Positions 47,209-55,464 of a stretch of 64,000 bases of DNA are shown one piece after another. The notes under the pieces were generated by a model. The model ran no database searches and was not told where the DNA came from. It saw only the letters and a program-made list of their open reading frames with translations. The DNA lies in assembly GCF_003820355.1 (NCBI RefSeq), contig NZ_RPOK01000001.1, forward strand, positions 26,847-90,846. The letters run 5' to 3'. How positions within the stretch are numbered: the stretch's first letter is position 1; each line of letters starts with the position of its first letter. Origin of the DNA: Paralteromonas sediminis (GTDB lineage: Bacteria; Pseudomonadota; Gammaproteobacteria; Enterobacterales; Alteromonadaceae). Made by a program: the position numbers and the translations under genes.

Positions 47209-48915
47209 CTATTCATCCCTTCTAAAGCGCATTTTAGGGTTAAAGGGACAAAAGTGTGGGTTAGCACCTTGCTGAATACTTTGTTGCAATCCTTTCCAGT
47301 AGGTAGCGCTAAACAGGTCACTGTGCTCTTCTTTTAACATCTCTTTCCACACTTTTTTGGTAAGAATAAAGTGTTCAAATTGTTCTGGGAAAACATCGGT
47401 AGGCCCCACTGACAATGTGTCCATTGCATACGGGTCGTCTTTAGGTAGCTCGCGAAAATGCCGCTCATGCATTAAGCAGATTTCATCATAATCGTAAAAA
47501 ACGACTCTGCCGTGTTTGGTGATACCAAAGTTTTTGTGCAACATGTCACCGGGAAAGATGTTTGCCATCGCGATTTGTTTTATACAAGTGCCCAAGTCCT
47601 GTATAGCTGCGCGTTGCTTATCTTCATCCTTCTCATTGTCTAAAAAGAGATTCAGTGGTGTGAGTCGCTTCTCGATGTATAGATGATGGATGGTTATTGT
47701 GTCGTCATCAATGGTGATGCTGCTCTGGCATGTGCTGGTTAGTTCATCAAGTAGAGCTTGTGATACTCGTGTTTTGGGCAGTTGGAAATTGACGTATTCA
47801 TGGGTATCTGCCATGCGCCCTACACGGTCTGACATCTTGACCATTTTGTAGCATTTTTTAACGTGTTCGCGGGTAATTCGTTTACTTTCGGCGAATTTAT
47901 CCCTTATAACTTTAAATACTACACCGTAAGAAGGTAAATAAAATACCGCCATGACCAGGCCTTTTATACCAGGAGCCAGCTCAAAATTATCATCGGATGT
48001 CGCTAAATGTTGTAGGTAGTCGCGATAGAAAGCAGTTTTCCCGTGTTTATGAAAACCAATTGATAAATACAGCTCAAAAAGCTTTTTATTGGGGATCAAC
48101 TCGTGCAGAAAAGCAACCATCTCTGCCGGGTACTGCGCATCCACCATAAAATAAGCACGGGCAAAGCCAAATACTACACTCAGGTCCCGGCGGTCAGTTA
48201 GCAGCGCATCGACATAAATTTCCTGACAGTCATTAGTTTGTAAAGCTACTACAAATGGCAGGGTTTCATCCGGCATTTGAATTCTGCCAATAATGTATGC
48301 CGCTTTGCCGCGAAAAAAGATGGGCTTCAACACATCAACATCAGTCACACTGGCAAGCTGGCTATGGCTAAGTCGTTGTCTTAAAGCTTCATCTAACCGT
48401 TGTACATCTCGTTCCCAGTTTTCATAGGGAATGCCAAAGCGATAACAGGCAAACAGGGATTCGATGAGCGTTCGAACCGTCGTTTGCGTGTCAAAGCTAA
48501 ACACAACCTTATGGCGATCCTTTCCGGGCAGAAAGCACATACTGGGCTGAAGAAATAGCAGTTCGTCATTGATTTGTGTGTGCTTAAAAATGCGTCCTAC
48601 GATCGAGTTATAGTAGGTCTCTGCAAGTTCAGACTGTGGGTGGCCGTTAAGCTGAAGTAAATAGGCTTCTTTTAGACATCGCCAAAACGCGAGCGATTGT
48701 CTGGACTCGGGCGGCAAGCTGAAGAGTTGAGCTACTACGTCAGCTAAACTTTGTTCGTATATCGCGATACGTTCACGAACCGCATTTTGCATGCCTTGCC
48801 AGTCACCTTTTTCAAAAAGCGTCTGGGCACCCAAGGTGACACGCGAGAACCAGCGAAAGCTTTTATCGAACCCCTGCATGATCAGATAAGCTGCTCGTTG
48901 TGCCTCTTTTTGCAT
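47209..48915 (-). CDS. aceK: Isocitrate dehydrogenase kinase/phosphatase
   Basis: A 568-residue bifunctional protein matching AceK length. It has the N-terminal regulatory domain (about 1-310) and kinase core (about 315-560), including FYLPSYGVVFKVIRDKFAESK with the ATP-binding lysine and FGITKHGRVVFYDYDEICLM with the metal-binding aspartates. It phosphorylates and dephosphorylates isocitrate dehydrogenase, switching carbon between the TCA cycle and the glyoxylate bypass. Unlike in enterobacteria it is not beside aceB and aceA, and it has its own transcription unit here. Confidence 0.95.
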   Translation of the reverse strand: MQKEAQRAAYLIMQGFDKSFRWFSRVTLGAQTLFEKGDWQGMQNAVRERIAIYEQSLADVVAQLFSLPPESRQSLAFWRCLKEAYLLQLNGHPQSELAETYYNSIVGRIFKHTQINDELLFLQPSMCFLPGKDRHKVVFSFDTQTTVRTLIESLFACYRFGIPYENWERDVQRLDEALRQRLSHSQLASVTDVDVLKPIFFRGKAAYIIGRIQMPDETLPFVVALQTNDCQEIYVDALLTDRRDLSVVFGFARAYFMVDAQYPAEMVAFLHELIPNKKLFELYLSIGFHKHGKTAFYRDYLQHLATSDDNFELAPGIKGLVMAVFYLPSYGVVFKVIRDKFAESKRITREHVKKCYKMVKMSDRVGRMADTHEYVNFQLPKTRVSQALLDELTSTCQSSITIDDDTITIHHLYIEKRLTPLNLFLDNEKDEDKQRAAIQDLGTCIKQIAMANIFPGDMLHKNFGITKHGRVVFYDYDEICLMHERHFRELPKDDPYAMDTLSVGPTDVFPEQFEHFILTKKVWKEMLKEEHSDLFSATYWKGLQQSIQQGANPHFCPFNPKMRFRRDE

Positions 48916-49009
48916 ACTTCACCGCATTAATAAGTGTAGGACTTTCATTATTCTATTGCCTAAGGTACTTTAACGCACAACAAAAATAATAAGACTTTGG
49001 CAGAATATC

Positions 49010-49375
49010 ATGAGTTATCGGGTGCTTATTTGCGACGATTCAGCACTGGCGCGGAAAATGACAAAAAGGAGCTTACCCGATAACTTCGCAGATTCGGTCG
49101 CTCAGGCAAGTAACGGCGAGGAGGCAGTAAGCTTGCTCTCGCAACAGCAATTTGATCTATTATTACTCGATCTGACTATGCCCATACTTGATGGTGTAGG
49201 GGTACTTGAGCAATTAAAGCAAAAAGAAATCGACATATTTACCATTGTCATCTCTGGCGATATTCAGCCTGAGATGCAAAGCCGAGTGAAACAATTTGGT
49301 GTTGTCGACTTTATTCCTAAACCTATTTGTGCCGAAAAGCTTACGCAAACCCTCAAGTTATACGGTTTCTTTTAG
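49010..49375 (+). CDS. Stand-alone receiver (CheY-like) response regulator
   Basis: A 121-residue single receiver domain. Asp9 and Asp10 form the acid pocket, Asp54 in LLLDLTMP is the phosphoacceptor, Ser82 in IVISGD is the switch residue, and Lys104 in FIPKPI is conserved. There is no output domain and no kinase or chemotaxis gene adjacent. It is divergent from aceK and sits just upstream of the thr regulatory region. Receiver proteins of this type often work with CheC-like or diguanylate systems; the partner here is unknown. Confidence 0.9.
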   Translation: MSYRVLICDDSALARKMTKRSLPDNFADSVAQASNGEEAVSLLSQQQFDLLLLDLTMPILDGVGVLEQLKQKEIDIFTIVISGDIQPEMQSRVKQFGVVDFIPKPICAEKLTQTLKLYGFF

Positions 49376-49403
49376 TCCAATTGAAACGAAAAGCGTATAA
49401 GTT

Positions 49404-49419
49404 ATGGCAAATTAGCCAT
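49404..49419. promoter_or_regulatory. Dyad element A upstream of thrL
   Basis: ATGGCAAATTAGCCAT is a near-palindrome with TTATGGC / GCCATAA arms. It closely matches element B at 49458, 54 bp downstream. It probably binds a dimeric regulator that I cannot name. Confidence 0.5.
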
Positions 49420-49438
49420 AATCTTTGCCATTTCACTG

Positions 49439-49467
49439 TTGACATATAGACGTCTATACGGCAAATT
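49439..49467 (+). promoter_or_regulatory. Possible thr operon promoter
   Basis: TTGACA at 49439-49444 is a consensus -35 element. A poor -10 (CAAATT, 49462-49467) lies 17 bp away, which would place the transcript start at or near the thrL start codon. The spacer contains the palindrome at 49445-49458. Confidence 0.4.
49445..49458. promoter_or_regulatory. Met-box-like palindrome in the thr promoter spacer
   Basis: TATAGACGTCTATA is a perfect 14-bp palindrome whose centre, AGACGTCT, is the consensus MetJ half-operator. MetJ normally needs at least two adjacent boxes, and the flanking octamers here match poorly. A MetJ link to threonine biosynthesis is therefore only a suggestion. Confidence 0.45.
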
Positions 49468-49473
49468 GACCGT
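49458..49473. promoter_or_regulatory. Dyad element B, abutting the thrL start codon
   Basis: ACGGCAAATTGACCGT carries TACGG / CCGTA arms and shares the core GGCAAATT with element A. It ends directly at the ATG of the leader peptide. Regulator binding here would block transcription start or early elongation. Confidence 0.5.
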
Positions 49474-49542
49474 ATGAAAACAATAATTAGCACTACCGGC
49501 ATTATGATGACAACCATCCCCTTGGGGGCGGTCGCTGGCTAG
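49474..49542 (+). CDS. thrL: thr operon leader peptide
   Basis: A 22-codon frame (MKTIISTTGIMMTT... ending AVAG) that is rich in the regulatory amino acids, with five threonine and four isoleucine codons. It lies 22 bp before a strong terminator and 86 bp before thrA, the arrangement of the E. coli thr attenuator. Ribosome stalling at Thr or Ile codons when these are scarce should prevent the terminator from forming. No Shine-Dalgarno is visible before the ATG. Confidence 0.9.
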   Translation: MKTIISTTGIMMTTIPLGAVAG

Positions 49543-49564
49543 TGCAAATTGCAAAAGACAACGA

Positions 49565-49595
49565 AAGCCCGCCCTAAACAAGCGGGCTTTTTTTT
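49565..49595 (+). terminator. thr operon attenuator
   Basis: AAGCCCGC (49565-49572) pairs with GCGGGCTT (49582-49589) and is followed by a run of eight T residues. Its place between thrL and thrA marks it as the transcription attenuator of the operon. Confidence 0.92.
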
Positions 49596-49628
49596 ATTCA
49601 CTCAACAGCAAAAGCTTAGGAGTTTCAC

Positions 49629-52088
49629 ATGAAGGTTATGAAGTTTGGCGGTAGTTCACTAGCAGATGCTACACGCTATCTTCGTGTCACTGACATAACG
49701 CTTGACTGCCACAACAGCGATGGTGCTGCTGTGGTTTTGTCGGCCCCCAAAGGCGTGACAAATGCGCTGTCGTTATTGTGTGAGCAAGCAGCAAACCAGA
49801 CCGATTATTTTGAGTTGTTAGAGAAACTCCGCATGACGTTAAAGGGAATTAACGATGAATTGGACCAGGCGCTAACAGGATATGAGCATGCTGCTTTGGT
49901 CGCGCTTATTGACGAACGTTTAGCGTGGTTATCACGACAGTTAGAAGGTTTTACATTACTGGGGTGTGCTCCAGATGCTATTTCAGCTGCTATTTTAAGC
50001 ATTGGAGAGTATGTAAGTGTTAACTTTCTTCATCACATTCTGTCAGCGAAGGGCGTAGACAGCACTATCCTTGACCCTGTTGAGTACGTACTTGCCGAGG
50101 GAGATTACCTTGACAGTATAGCCGATGTTGCGCTGAGCAAAGCGCGCTTCTCAGACGTGGATGCGAGCGGCAGTCAAGTACTCATTATGCCAGGCTTTGT
50201 TGCCGCCAATGAGCAGGGTGAAAAGGTAACCTTGGGGCGAAATGGCTCTGACTACTCTGCTGCAATACTAGCCGCGTGTATAGATGCTACCTGTTGCGAA
50301 ATCTGGACCGACGTCGACGGTGTGTACAACGCTGATCCGAATCAGGTAGAAGGTGCTGTGTTGATGGACAAGCTTACCTATCAAGAAGCCATGGAGCTGT
50401 CCTACTTTGGTGCAAAAGTGTTGCACCCCAAGACAATAGGTCCGATTGCACAACATCACATTCCATGTCTAATTAAAAATACGCTTAATCCCGCGGCGCC
50501 CGGCACGTTAATTAGTAACGAAGCCAGCACGAAGTGGACCAATGTTAAAGGTATTTCACAGCTTGAAAATGTGGCTATGTTTAATGTTGCAGGCCCAGGC
50601 ATGAAAGGTATGGTAGGCATGGCGAGCCGAGTATTTGAAGTCATGAGCAACGCCAGTATCTCGATAACTTTGATCACCCAGTCTTCGTCGGAATACAGCA
50701 TTAGTTTTTGTATACACAGCAAAGATGCTGAACGTGCGCTGGCATTGCTTGAAGATGCGTTTGCACTTGAATTATCTAATCAACTGCTCGACCCCATAGA
50801 GGTCAGGCACAACTTGTCAATTGTTACCCTAGTCGGAGATGGGATGAAACGAACAAAAGGGCTTGCGGCAAAATTCTTCAACTCAATTTCACAGGCTAGA
50901 GTGAACAACGTCGCAATCGCTCAGGGGTCCAGTGAGCGTTCAATTTCAACGGTTGTTGAAGCTGATAAAGCGAAAAAGGCGGTACGTGCTATACATCAGA
51001 ATTTTTTCTCTGAACGGCATACGATTGATGTATTTTTGGTGGGCTGTGGCAATGTGGGTAAGGAGCTGCTTGATCAGTTCGCTCGTCAGCAAAAAGCACT
51101 ATTGGAAAAACACATTCAGCTTCGTGTTTATGGCATTGCCAACAGCAAAAAGTTACTGCTGAACAATGAGGGGATTGACCTAAGCACTGATTGGTACTCA
51201 GCGCTGGCTGCTAGTCAGGAATCTTTTTCTATTGAGCTGCTCCAAAACTGGGTAGATGAACAGTGCTTGGTTAATCCGGTAATTGTTGACTGTACCAGCA
51301 GCGAAGCAGTGGCATCGCTCTATGTGGATCTCATGAATGCTGGCTTCCATGTGGTTACACCAAACAAAAAGGCCAACACAGGTTCTCTTACTTACTACGA
51401 AGCACTTAAAAATACCGCACTGCAAACAAAGCGCCAGTATCTTTACGAGACAACCGTAGGCGCAGGCCTACCTGTCATTGATAACTTGCAAAAACTGTTC
51501 AGTGCTGGCGATGAACTGCACCGCTTTGAAGGCATTTTATCAGGTAGCCTCAGTTACGTTTTTGGTAAACTGGAAGATGGTATGAGCTTGTCTGAAGCCA
51601 CTGCTACAGCCAAAGAAAATGGATTTACTGAACCCGATCCACGTGATGACCTCAGTGGTACAGACGTGGCACGTAAACTTCTCATCTTAGCAAGAGAGGC
51701 AGGCATATCACTTGAATTATCTGATATTGATATTGAGTCTGTGCTGCCCGAAGGCTTCGCCGGCAATGACGATATTGAAAGCTTTATGGCGCGGCTTCAC
51801 GAGTGTGACCACGCGTTTGCTGAAAAAGTTGAAGCCGCTAAACAGGCGGGTAAAGTGCTAAGATACATCGGCAAGATTGAACATGGTAGTTGCAAAGTCA
51901 GTATTGAAGCCGTTCTTCCAGACCATCCACTGGCTGTGATCCGCGATGGTGAAAATGCGCTTGCAATTCACAGTGACTATTATCAACCAAAACCTTATGT
52001 TATTCGTGGTTATGGTGCCGGCGGAACTGTTACCGCCGCGGGGGTGTTTGCTGATATATTGCGCACTATGCCGTGGAAACAAATTTAA
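49629..52088 (+). CDS. thrA: Bifunctional aspartokinase I / homoserine dehydrogenase I
   Basis: An 819-residue fusion matching E. coli ThrA (820). The kinase domain starts MKVMKFGGSSLADATRYL and spans about 1-290, two ACT-type regulatory units lie about 310-460, and the dehydrogenase begins near 463 with FLVGCGNVGKELLDQF and contains the catalytic region GTDVARKLLILARE. It catalyses the first and third steps from aspartate to threonine and is expected to be inhibited by threonine. AGGAG precedes the ATG. It is the first structural gene after the attenuator. Confidence 0.97.
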   Translation: MKVMKFGGSSLADATRYLRVTDITLDCHNSDGAAVVLSAPKGVTNALSLLCEQAANQTDYFELLEKLRMTLKGINDELDQALTGYEHAALVALIDERLAWLSRQLEGFTLLGCAPDAISAAILSIGEYVSVNFLHHILSAKGVDSTILDPVEYVLAEGDYLDSIADVALSKARFSDVDASGSQVLIMPGFVAANEQGEKVTLGRNGSDYSAAILAACIDATCCEIWTDVDGVYNADPNQVEGAVLMDKLTYQEAMELSYFGAKVLHPKTIGPIAQHHIPCLIKNTLNPAAPGTLISNEASTKWTNVKGISQLENVAMFNVAGPGMKGMVGMASRVFEVMSNASISITLITQSSSEYSISFCIHSKDAERALALLEDAFALELSNQLLDPIEVRHNLSIVTLVGDGMKRTKGLAAKFFNSISQARVNNVAIAQGSSERSISTVVEADKAKKAVRAIHQNFFSERHTIDVFLVGCGNVGKELLDQFARQQKALLEKHIQLRVYGIANSKKLLLNNEGIDLSTDWYSALAASQESFSIELLQNWVDEQCLVNPVIVDCTSSEAVASLYVDLMNAGFHVVTPNKKANTGSLTYYEALKNTALQTKRQYLYETTVGAGLPVIDNLQKLFSAGDELHRFEGILSGSLSYVFGKLEDGMSLSEATATAKENGFTEPDPRDDLSGTDVARKLLILAREAGISLELSDIDIESVLPEGFAGNDDIESFMARLHECDHAFAEKVEAAKQAGKVLRYIGKIEHGSCKVSIEAVLPDHPLAVIRDGENALAIHSDYYQPKPYVIRGYGAGGTVTAAGVFADILRTMPWKQI

Positions 52089-52089
52089 G

Positions 52090-53061
52090 ATGCAATTATC
52101 AACCATGACAAAAACAACAGTTTACGCACCTGCCTCGATAGGAAATGTCAGTCTGGGCTTCGACGTTCTCGGTGCTGCGCTGGTACCCGTGAGCGGAGAC
52201 AAACTCGGCGATTATGTTTCTGTCTCAGAAGCGACGTCAGACAGCCTTGATGTACAAGGTCCATTTGCGCATAAGCTTCCCGCCGATGCCAGTACCAATA
52301 TTGTTACACAATGCCTACATTTTTTTCGCGAGGCATGTGCATTGCGGGGTATTACAATTCCTTCAACGGCGATGTCATTAGAAAAAAACCTGCCTATTGG
52401 TAGCGGGTTGGGCAGCAGTGCCAGTTCTATAGTCGCAGCGTTTGCGGCTCTCAATGCGCATTATGGCAATCACTTCAACGAAGATGAGCTACTTACCATG
52501 ATGGGAGAGTGTGAGGGACAAATTAGCGGTAGTGTTCACTACGACAACGTCGCTCCCAGTTATCTCGGGGGGATGACATTAATGACGGGGTTGTCATCAC
52601 CTGTGACCAGCAAATTACCACAAGTTGATTCTTGGTATTGGACCTTGTGCTATTCTGGCATATCAGTGTCTACATCCGCGGCAAGAAAAATACTGCCTGA
52701 ACAAGTAGACATGGCGACTGCACTCACTTTCGGTCGCCAACTGGCGGTATTCGTTGATGCCTTACATCAACAGGATGAGGCGCGTGCAGCGAGTATGATG
52801 CATGATGTAATTGCTGAGCCCTATCGACAAACTCTATTGCCAGGGTTTACCGAAGCGCGAGCATATTGCATGAGCAAGGGCGCATTGGCATTTGGTATTT
52901 CCGGTTCGGGCCCAACGGTTTTCGCTGTTAGTGATAATAAAGAAACGGCGGATGATCTTGCACAGTGGTTGCAACAACATTATGTACAAAATAAAGATGG
53001 CTTTAGCCACGTATGCCGCATACCAGATGAGGGTGTGGTGATCGAAACAACAAAGATGTAG
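52090..53061 (+). CDS. thrB: Homoserine kinase
   Basis: A GHMP-family kinase of 323 residues from ATG 52090, or 318 from ATG 52105 (MTKTTVYAPASIGN), which fits the family N-terminus slightly better. The ATP-binding loop is LPIGSGLGSSASSIVA, and the C-terminal motif is FGISGSGPTVFAV. It phosphorylates homoserine. The first ATG begins one base after the thrA stop. Neither start has a ribosome site, so coupling to thrA translation is likely. The frame is open upstream within thrA, which is not coding. Confidence 0.95.
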   Translation: MQLSTMTKTTVYAPASIGNVSLGFDVLGAALVPVSGDKLGDYVSVSEATSDSLDVQGPFAHKLPADASTNIVTQCLHFFREACALRGITIPSTAMSLEKNLPIGSGLGSSASSIVAAFAALNAHYGNHFNEDELLTMMGECEGQISGSVHYDNVAPSYLGGMTLMTGLSSPVTSKLPQVDSWYWTLCYSGISVSTSAARKILPEQVDMATALTFGRQLAVFVDALHQQDEARAASMMHDVIAEPYRQTLLPGFTEARAYCMSKGALAFGISGSGPTVFAVSDNKETADDLAQWLQQHYVQNKDGFSHVCRIPDEGVVIETTKM

Positions 53062-53069
53062 GAAAAACA

Positions 53070-54353
53070 GTGGAATTAGTTAATTTAAAAGATCCACAAG
53101 ACACAGCCAGTTTTAAAGAGGCAGTAAAACGCGGATTGGGTAAGCAACAAGGTTTGTATTTCCCCCGAAGTTTTAAAGCTTTCGATGATGTAAACAGTGT
53201 GCTTAATATGCCACTTCAGCAACGCAGTGCGTTCATCTTAAGGGCCATTATTGGCGATGAACTAACCGATGCTGATATTACAGAAATCGTCGATACCGCA
53301 TTTAACTTTACTGCGCCTGTTGCGGCGGTAACCGATAATATCTACACCCTAGAACTCTTTCACGGGCCAACATTGGCCTTTAAAGATTTTGGGGGCAGGT
53401 TTATGGCACAGTGCCTTTCAAAAATCAGTGATGGCGAGCCTATCACTATTCTTACTGCAACATCAGGTGATACGGGGGCTGCCGTAGCACATGCATTTCA
53501 CGGTATAGATAACATCAATGTGGTTATCTTATTTCCCAAGGGAAAGATAAGCCCGCTGCAAGAGAAGCTTTTCACTACGCTTGGTGGCAATATTCACACC
53601 TTTAGTGTTGACGGTGATTTTGATCAGTGCCAAGCGCTGGTTAAAACCGCGTTTGATGACCCTGATGTTAGAGAGGGCTTGCACCTGAACAGTGCAAACT
53701 CAATCAATATTAGTCGTCTGTTAGCACAAGTGTGCTATTACTTTGAAGCCTTTGCTCAACTGCCTGAATCACAGCGCGACAAGGTCGTTGTGTCTGTGCC
53801 TAGTGGTAACTTCGGAAACTTAACTGCCGGTATTATTGCAAGGGCGTTAGGGTTACCTATCAAGCGCTTTATTGCAGCAACCAATGCCAATGATACGGTG
53901 CCGCGTTATCTTAAAGATGGCGTATGGGCTCCTAATGATACAGTCGCTACGATTTCCAATGCCATGGACGTAAGCCGTCCCAATAATTGGCCGCGTATTG
54001 AGGCGCTTATCGAAAGAGGGGAGCTGCCAAAAGAGGCGCTGGCAGGTGTCGCAGTAGATGAAGAGTCAACACAAATCGCTATGCGCCAATTGGCACAAAA
54101 AGGATATACAAGTGAGCCTCATGCGGCAGTAGCATTTCATGCGCTCGAACATCACCTTGAAGAAGGCGAAATTGGCTTGTTTTTAGGTACTGCTCACCCG
54201 GCTAAATTCAGGGAAACTGTTGAGAATGTGTTAGGTCAGCCTATTGCCTTACCTGGACCATTGGCCGCGTGTGCTGCTGAGAAAGGGCTTGATGAGCCCA
54301 TCAGTAGTGATTATGAGGATTTAAAAGCCAAGCTTTTTGCGACACTCGGCTAA
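53070..54353 (+). CDS. thrC: Threonine synthase
   Basis: A 427-residue fold-type II PLP enzyme that converts O-phosphohomoserine to threonine. The cofactor lysine is Lys105 in [25 protein letters not shown] and [15 protein letters not shown] mark the phosphate and PLP sites. The start is GTG with AGGAAAAAC before it, 8 bp after thrB. The terminus is followed after one base by the ung start. Confidence 0.97.
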   Translation: MELVNLKDPQDTASFKEAVKRGLGKQQGLYFPRSFKAFDDVNSVLNMPLQQRSAFILRAIIGDELTDADITEIVDTAFNFTAPVAAVTDNIYTLELFHGPTLAFKDFGGRFMAQCLSKISDGEPITILTATSGDTGAAVAHAFHGIDNINVVILFPKGKISPLQEKLFTTLGGNIHTFSVDGDFDQCQALVKTAFDDPDVREGLHLNSANSINISRLLAQVCYYFEAFAQLPESQRDKVVVSVPSGNFGNLTAGIIARALGLPIKRFIAATNANDTVPRYLKDGVWAPNDTVATISNAMDVSRPNNWPRIEALIERGELPKEALAGVAVDEESTQIAMRQLAQKGYTSEPHAAVAFHALEHHLEEGEIGLFLGTAHPAKFRETVENVLGQPIALPGPLAACAAEKGLDEPISSDYEDLKAKLFATLG

Positions 54354-54354
54354 C

Positions 54355-55023
54355 ATGCAGACCACATGGAAAGAAACACTGGCTGCTGAAAAGCAGTCAG
54401 ATTATTTCAAGCAATTAATGGCATTTGTGGAACAGGAACGCGCGAGTACAAAAGTCATATACCCACCGCCTGCTGATGTGTTCAACGCGCTGAAATTGAC
54501 ACCTTTGGCGTCTGTAAAAGTGGTTATTTTAGGGCAGGATCCTTACCACGGGCCAAACCAGGCCCATGGTTTGTGCTTTTCTGTGCCGCCCGGTATCCGT
54601 CCACCCCCTTCGCTACGAAATATATTTAAAGAGTTGAGTCAGGATATAGCAGGCTTTTCTATTCCCGAAATGGGTGATTTAACGGCATGGGCAAGTCAGG
54701 GGGTGTTGCTCCTAAATACAGTACTCACCGTTGAAGAGAGTAAGCCACACTCACACGCAAACAAAGGGTGGGAAACCTTTACTGACGCGGTCATAAAAGC
54801 CGTCAATGACCACAATAAGCATGTCGTGTTCTTATTATGGGGCAGCCATGCCCAAAAGAAAGCAATGCTTTTGGATGAACAAAAACATAGCGTCTTAAGA
54901 GCGCCACACCCTTCGCCGTTGTCAGCGCACAGGGGCTTCCTAGGTTGCCGTCACTTTAGTCAGACCAATACTCTTCTTGCGAATAAGGGGCAACAGCCTA
55001 TCGACTGGCACCTAGGTAACTAG
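54355..55023 (+). CDS. ung: Uracil-DNA glycosylase
   Basis: A 222-residue family 1 enzyme that removes uracil from DNA. The water-activating Asp62 is in [20 protein letters not shown], and the leucine-loop motif is [13 protein letters not shown] with the catalytic histidine. I chose ATG 54355, one base after the thrC stop, over the in-frame ATG at 54337 inside thrC. The position suggests that ung is carried on the thr transcript and translated by coupling, an unusual linkage of DNA repair to amino-acid supply. Confidence 0.95.
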   Translation: MQTTWKETLAAEKQSDYFKQLMAFVEQERASTKVIYPPPADVFNALKLTPLASVKVVILGQDPYHGPNQAHGLCFSVPPGIRPPPSLRNIFKELSQDIAGFSIPEMGDLTAWASQGVLLLNTVLTVEESKPHSHANKGWETFTDAVIKAVNDHNKHVVFLLWGSHAQKKAMLLDEQKHSVLRAPHPSPLSAHRGFLGCRHFSQTNTLLANKGQQPIDWHLGN

Positions 55024-55047
55024 CCATTTAAAACCTGAAGAAATAAA

Positions 55048-55074
55048 AAAGGCCGCATACACGATGCGGCCTTT
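55048..55074. terminator. Bidirectional terminator between ung and the DUF3545 gene
   Basis: An 11-bp perfect stem (AAAGGCCGCAT with ATGCGGCCTTT, loop ACACG) has A-rich and T-rich flanks suited to termination from either side. It ends the thrABC-ung transcript and the convergent small gene. Confidence 0.88.
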
Positions 55075-55077
55075 CTG

Positions 55078-55254
55078 TTATCTCTCTGCGGTTTCTAGCT
55101 CGTATTCAAAGCCCATGTCGTATTCGGCGAGCTCTTTTTCTAGGCGGAAGCGGTCTTTAATTGCTTCTATTTCACGCCATTTGCGTTTTTTACTTTTGGT
55201 TTTTGCGGGACGAGTTTCTTTATCTAGCACTGAAAAAAGATCGGAAGTATCCAC
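55078..55254 (-). CDS. DUF3545-family small protein
   Basis: A 58-residue protein from a GTG start. It is basic in the middle (KTKSKKRKWREIEAIKDR) and acidic at the end, and I recognise it as DUF3545, a short conserved gammaproteobacterial family without known function. AAGGGGA precedes the GTG. The gene ends 3 bp from the terminator stem it shares with ung. The composition suggests a nucleic-acid or ribosome-associated role, but that is a guess. Confidence 0.8.
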   Translation of the reverse strand: MDTSDLFSVLDKETRPAKTKSKKRKWREIEAIKDRFRLEKELAEYDMGFEYELETAER

Positions 55255-55434
55255 GTAGATCCCCTTTGTTATTACCGCTTACTACACAATTGGTCGGTAG
55301 TTATATCCGCTACCAATTAATTTTTTACCACAGGCAACCAAAAAATAAAATATAAAAATTAACTTTTGATTAACAAGTTGTGACAATTTCGTGACAAATT
55401 GAGGAGACTAGATGGGTGAGAACTGGGAGAAATT

Positions 55435-55457
55435 CGCACACCTCTTCGAGGTGTGCG
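55435..55457 (-). terminator. Hairpin after pgi
   Basis: CGCACACCTC and GAGGTGTGCG form a perfect 10-bp stem with a three-base loop, eight bases past the pgi stop. On the minus strand only AATTT follows, so termination strength is moderate. Confidence 0.65.
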
Positions 55458-55464
55458 CAAGGGG

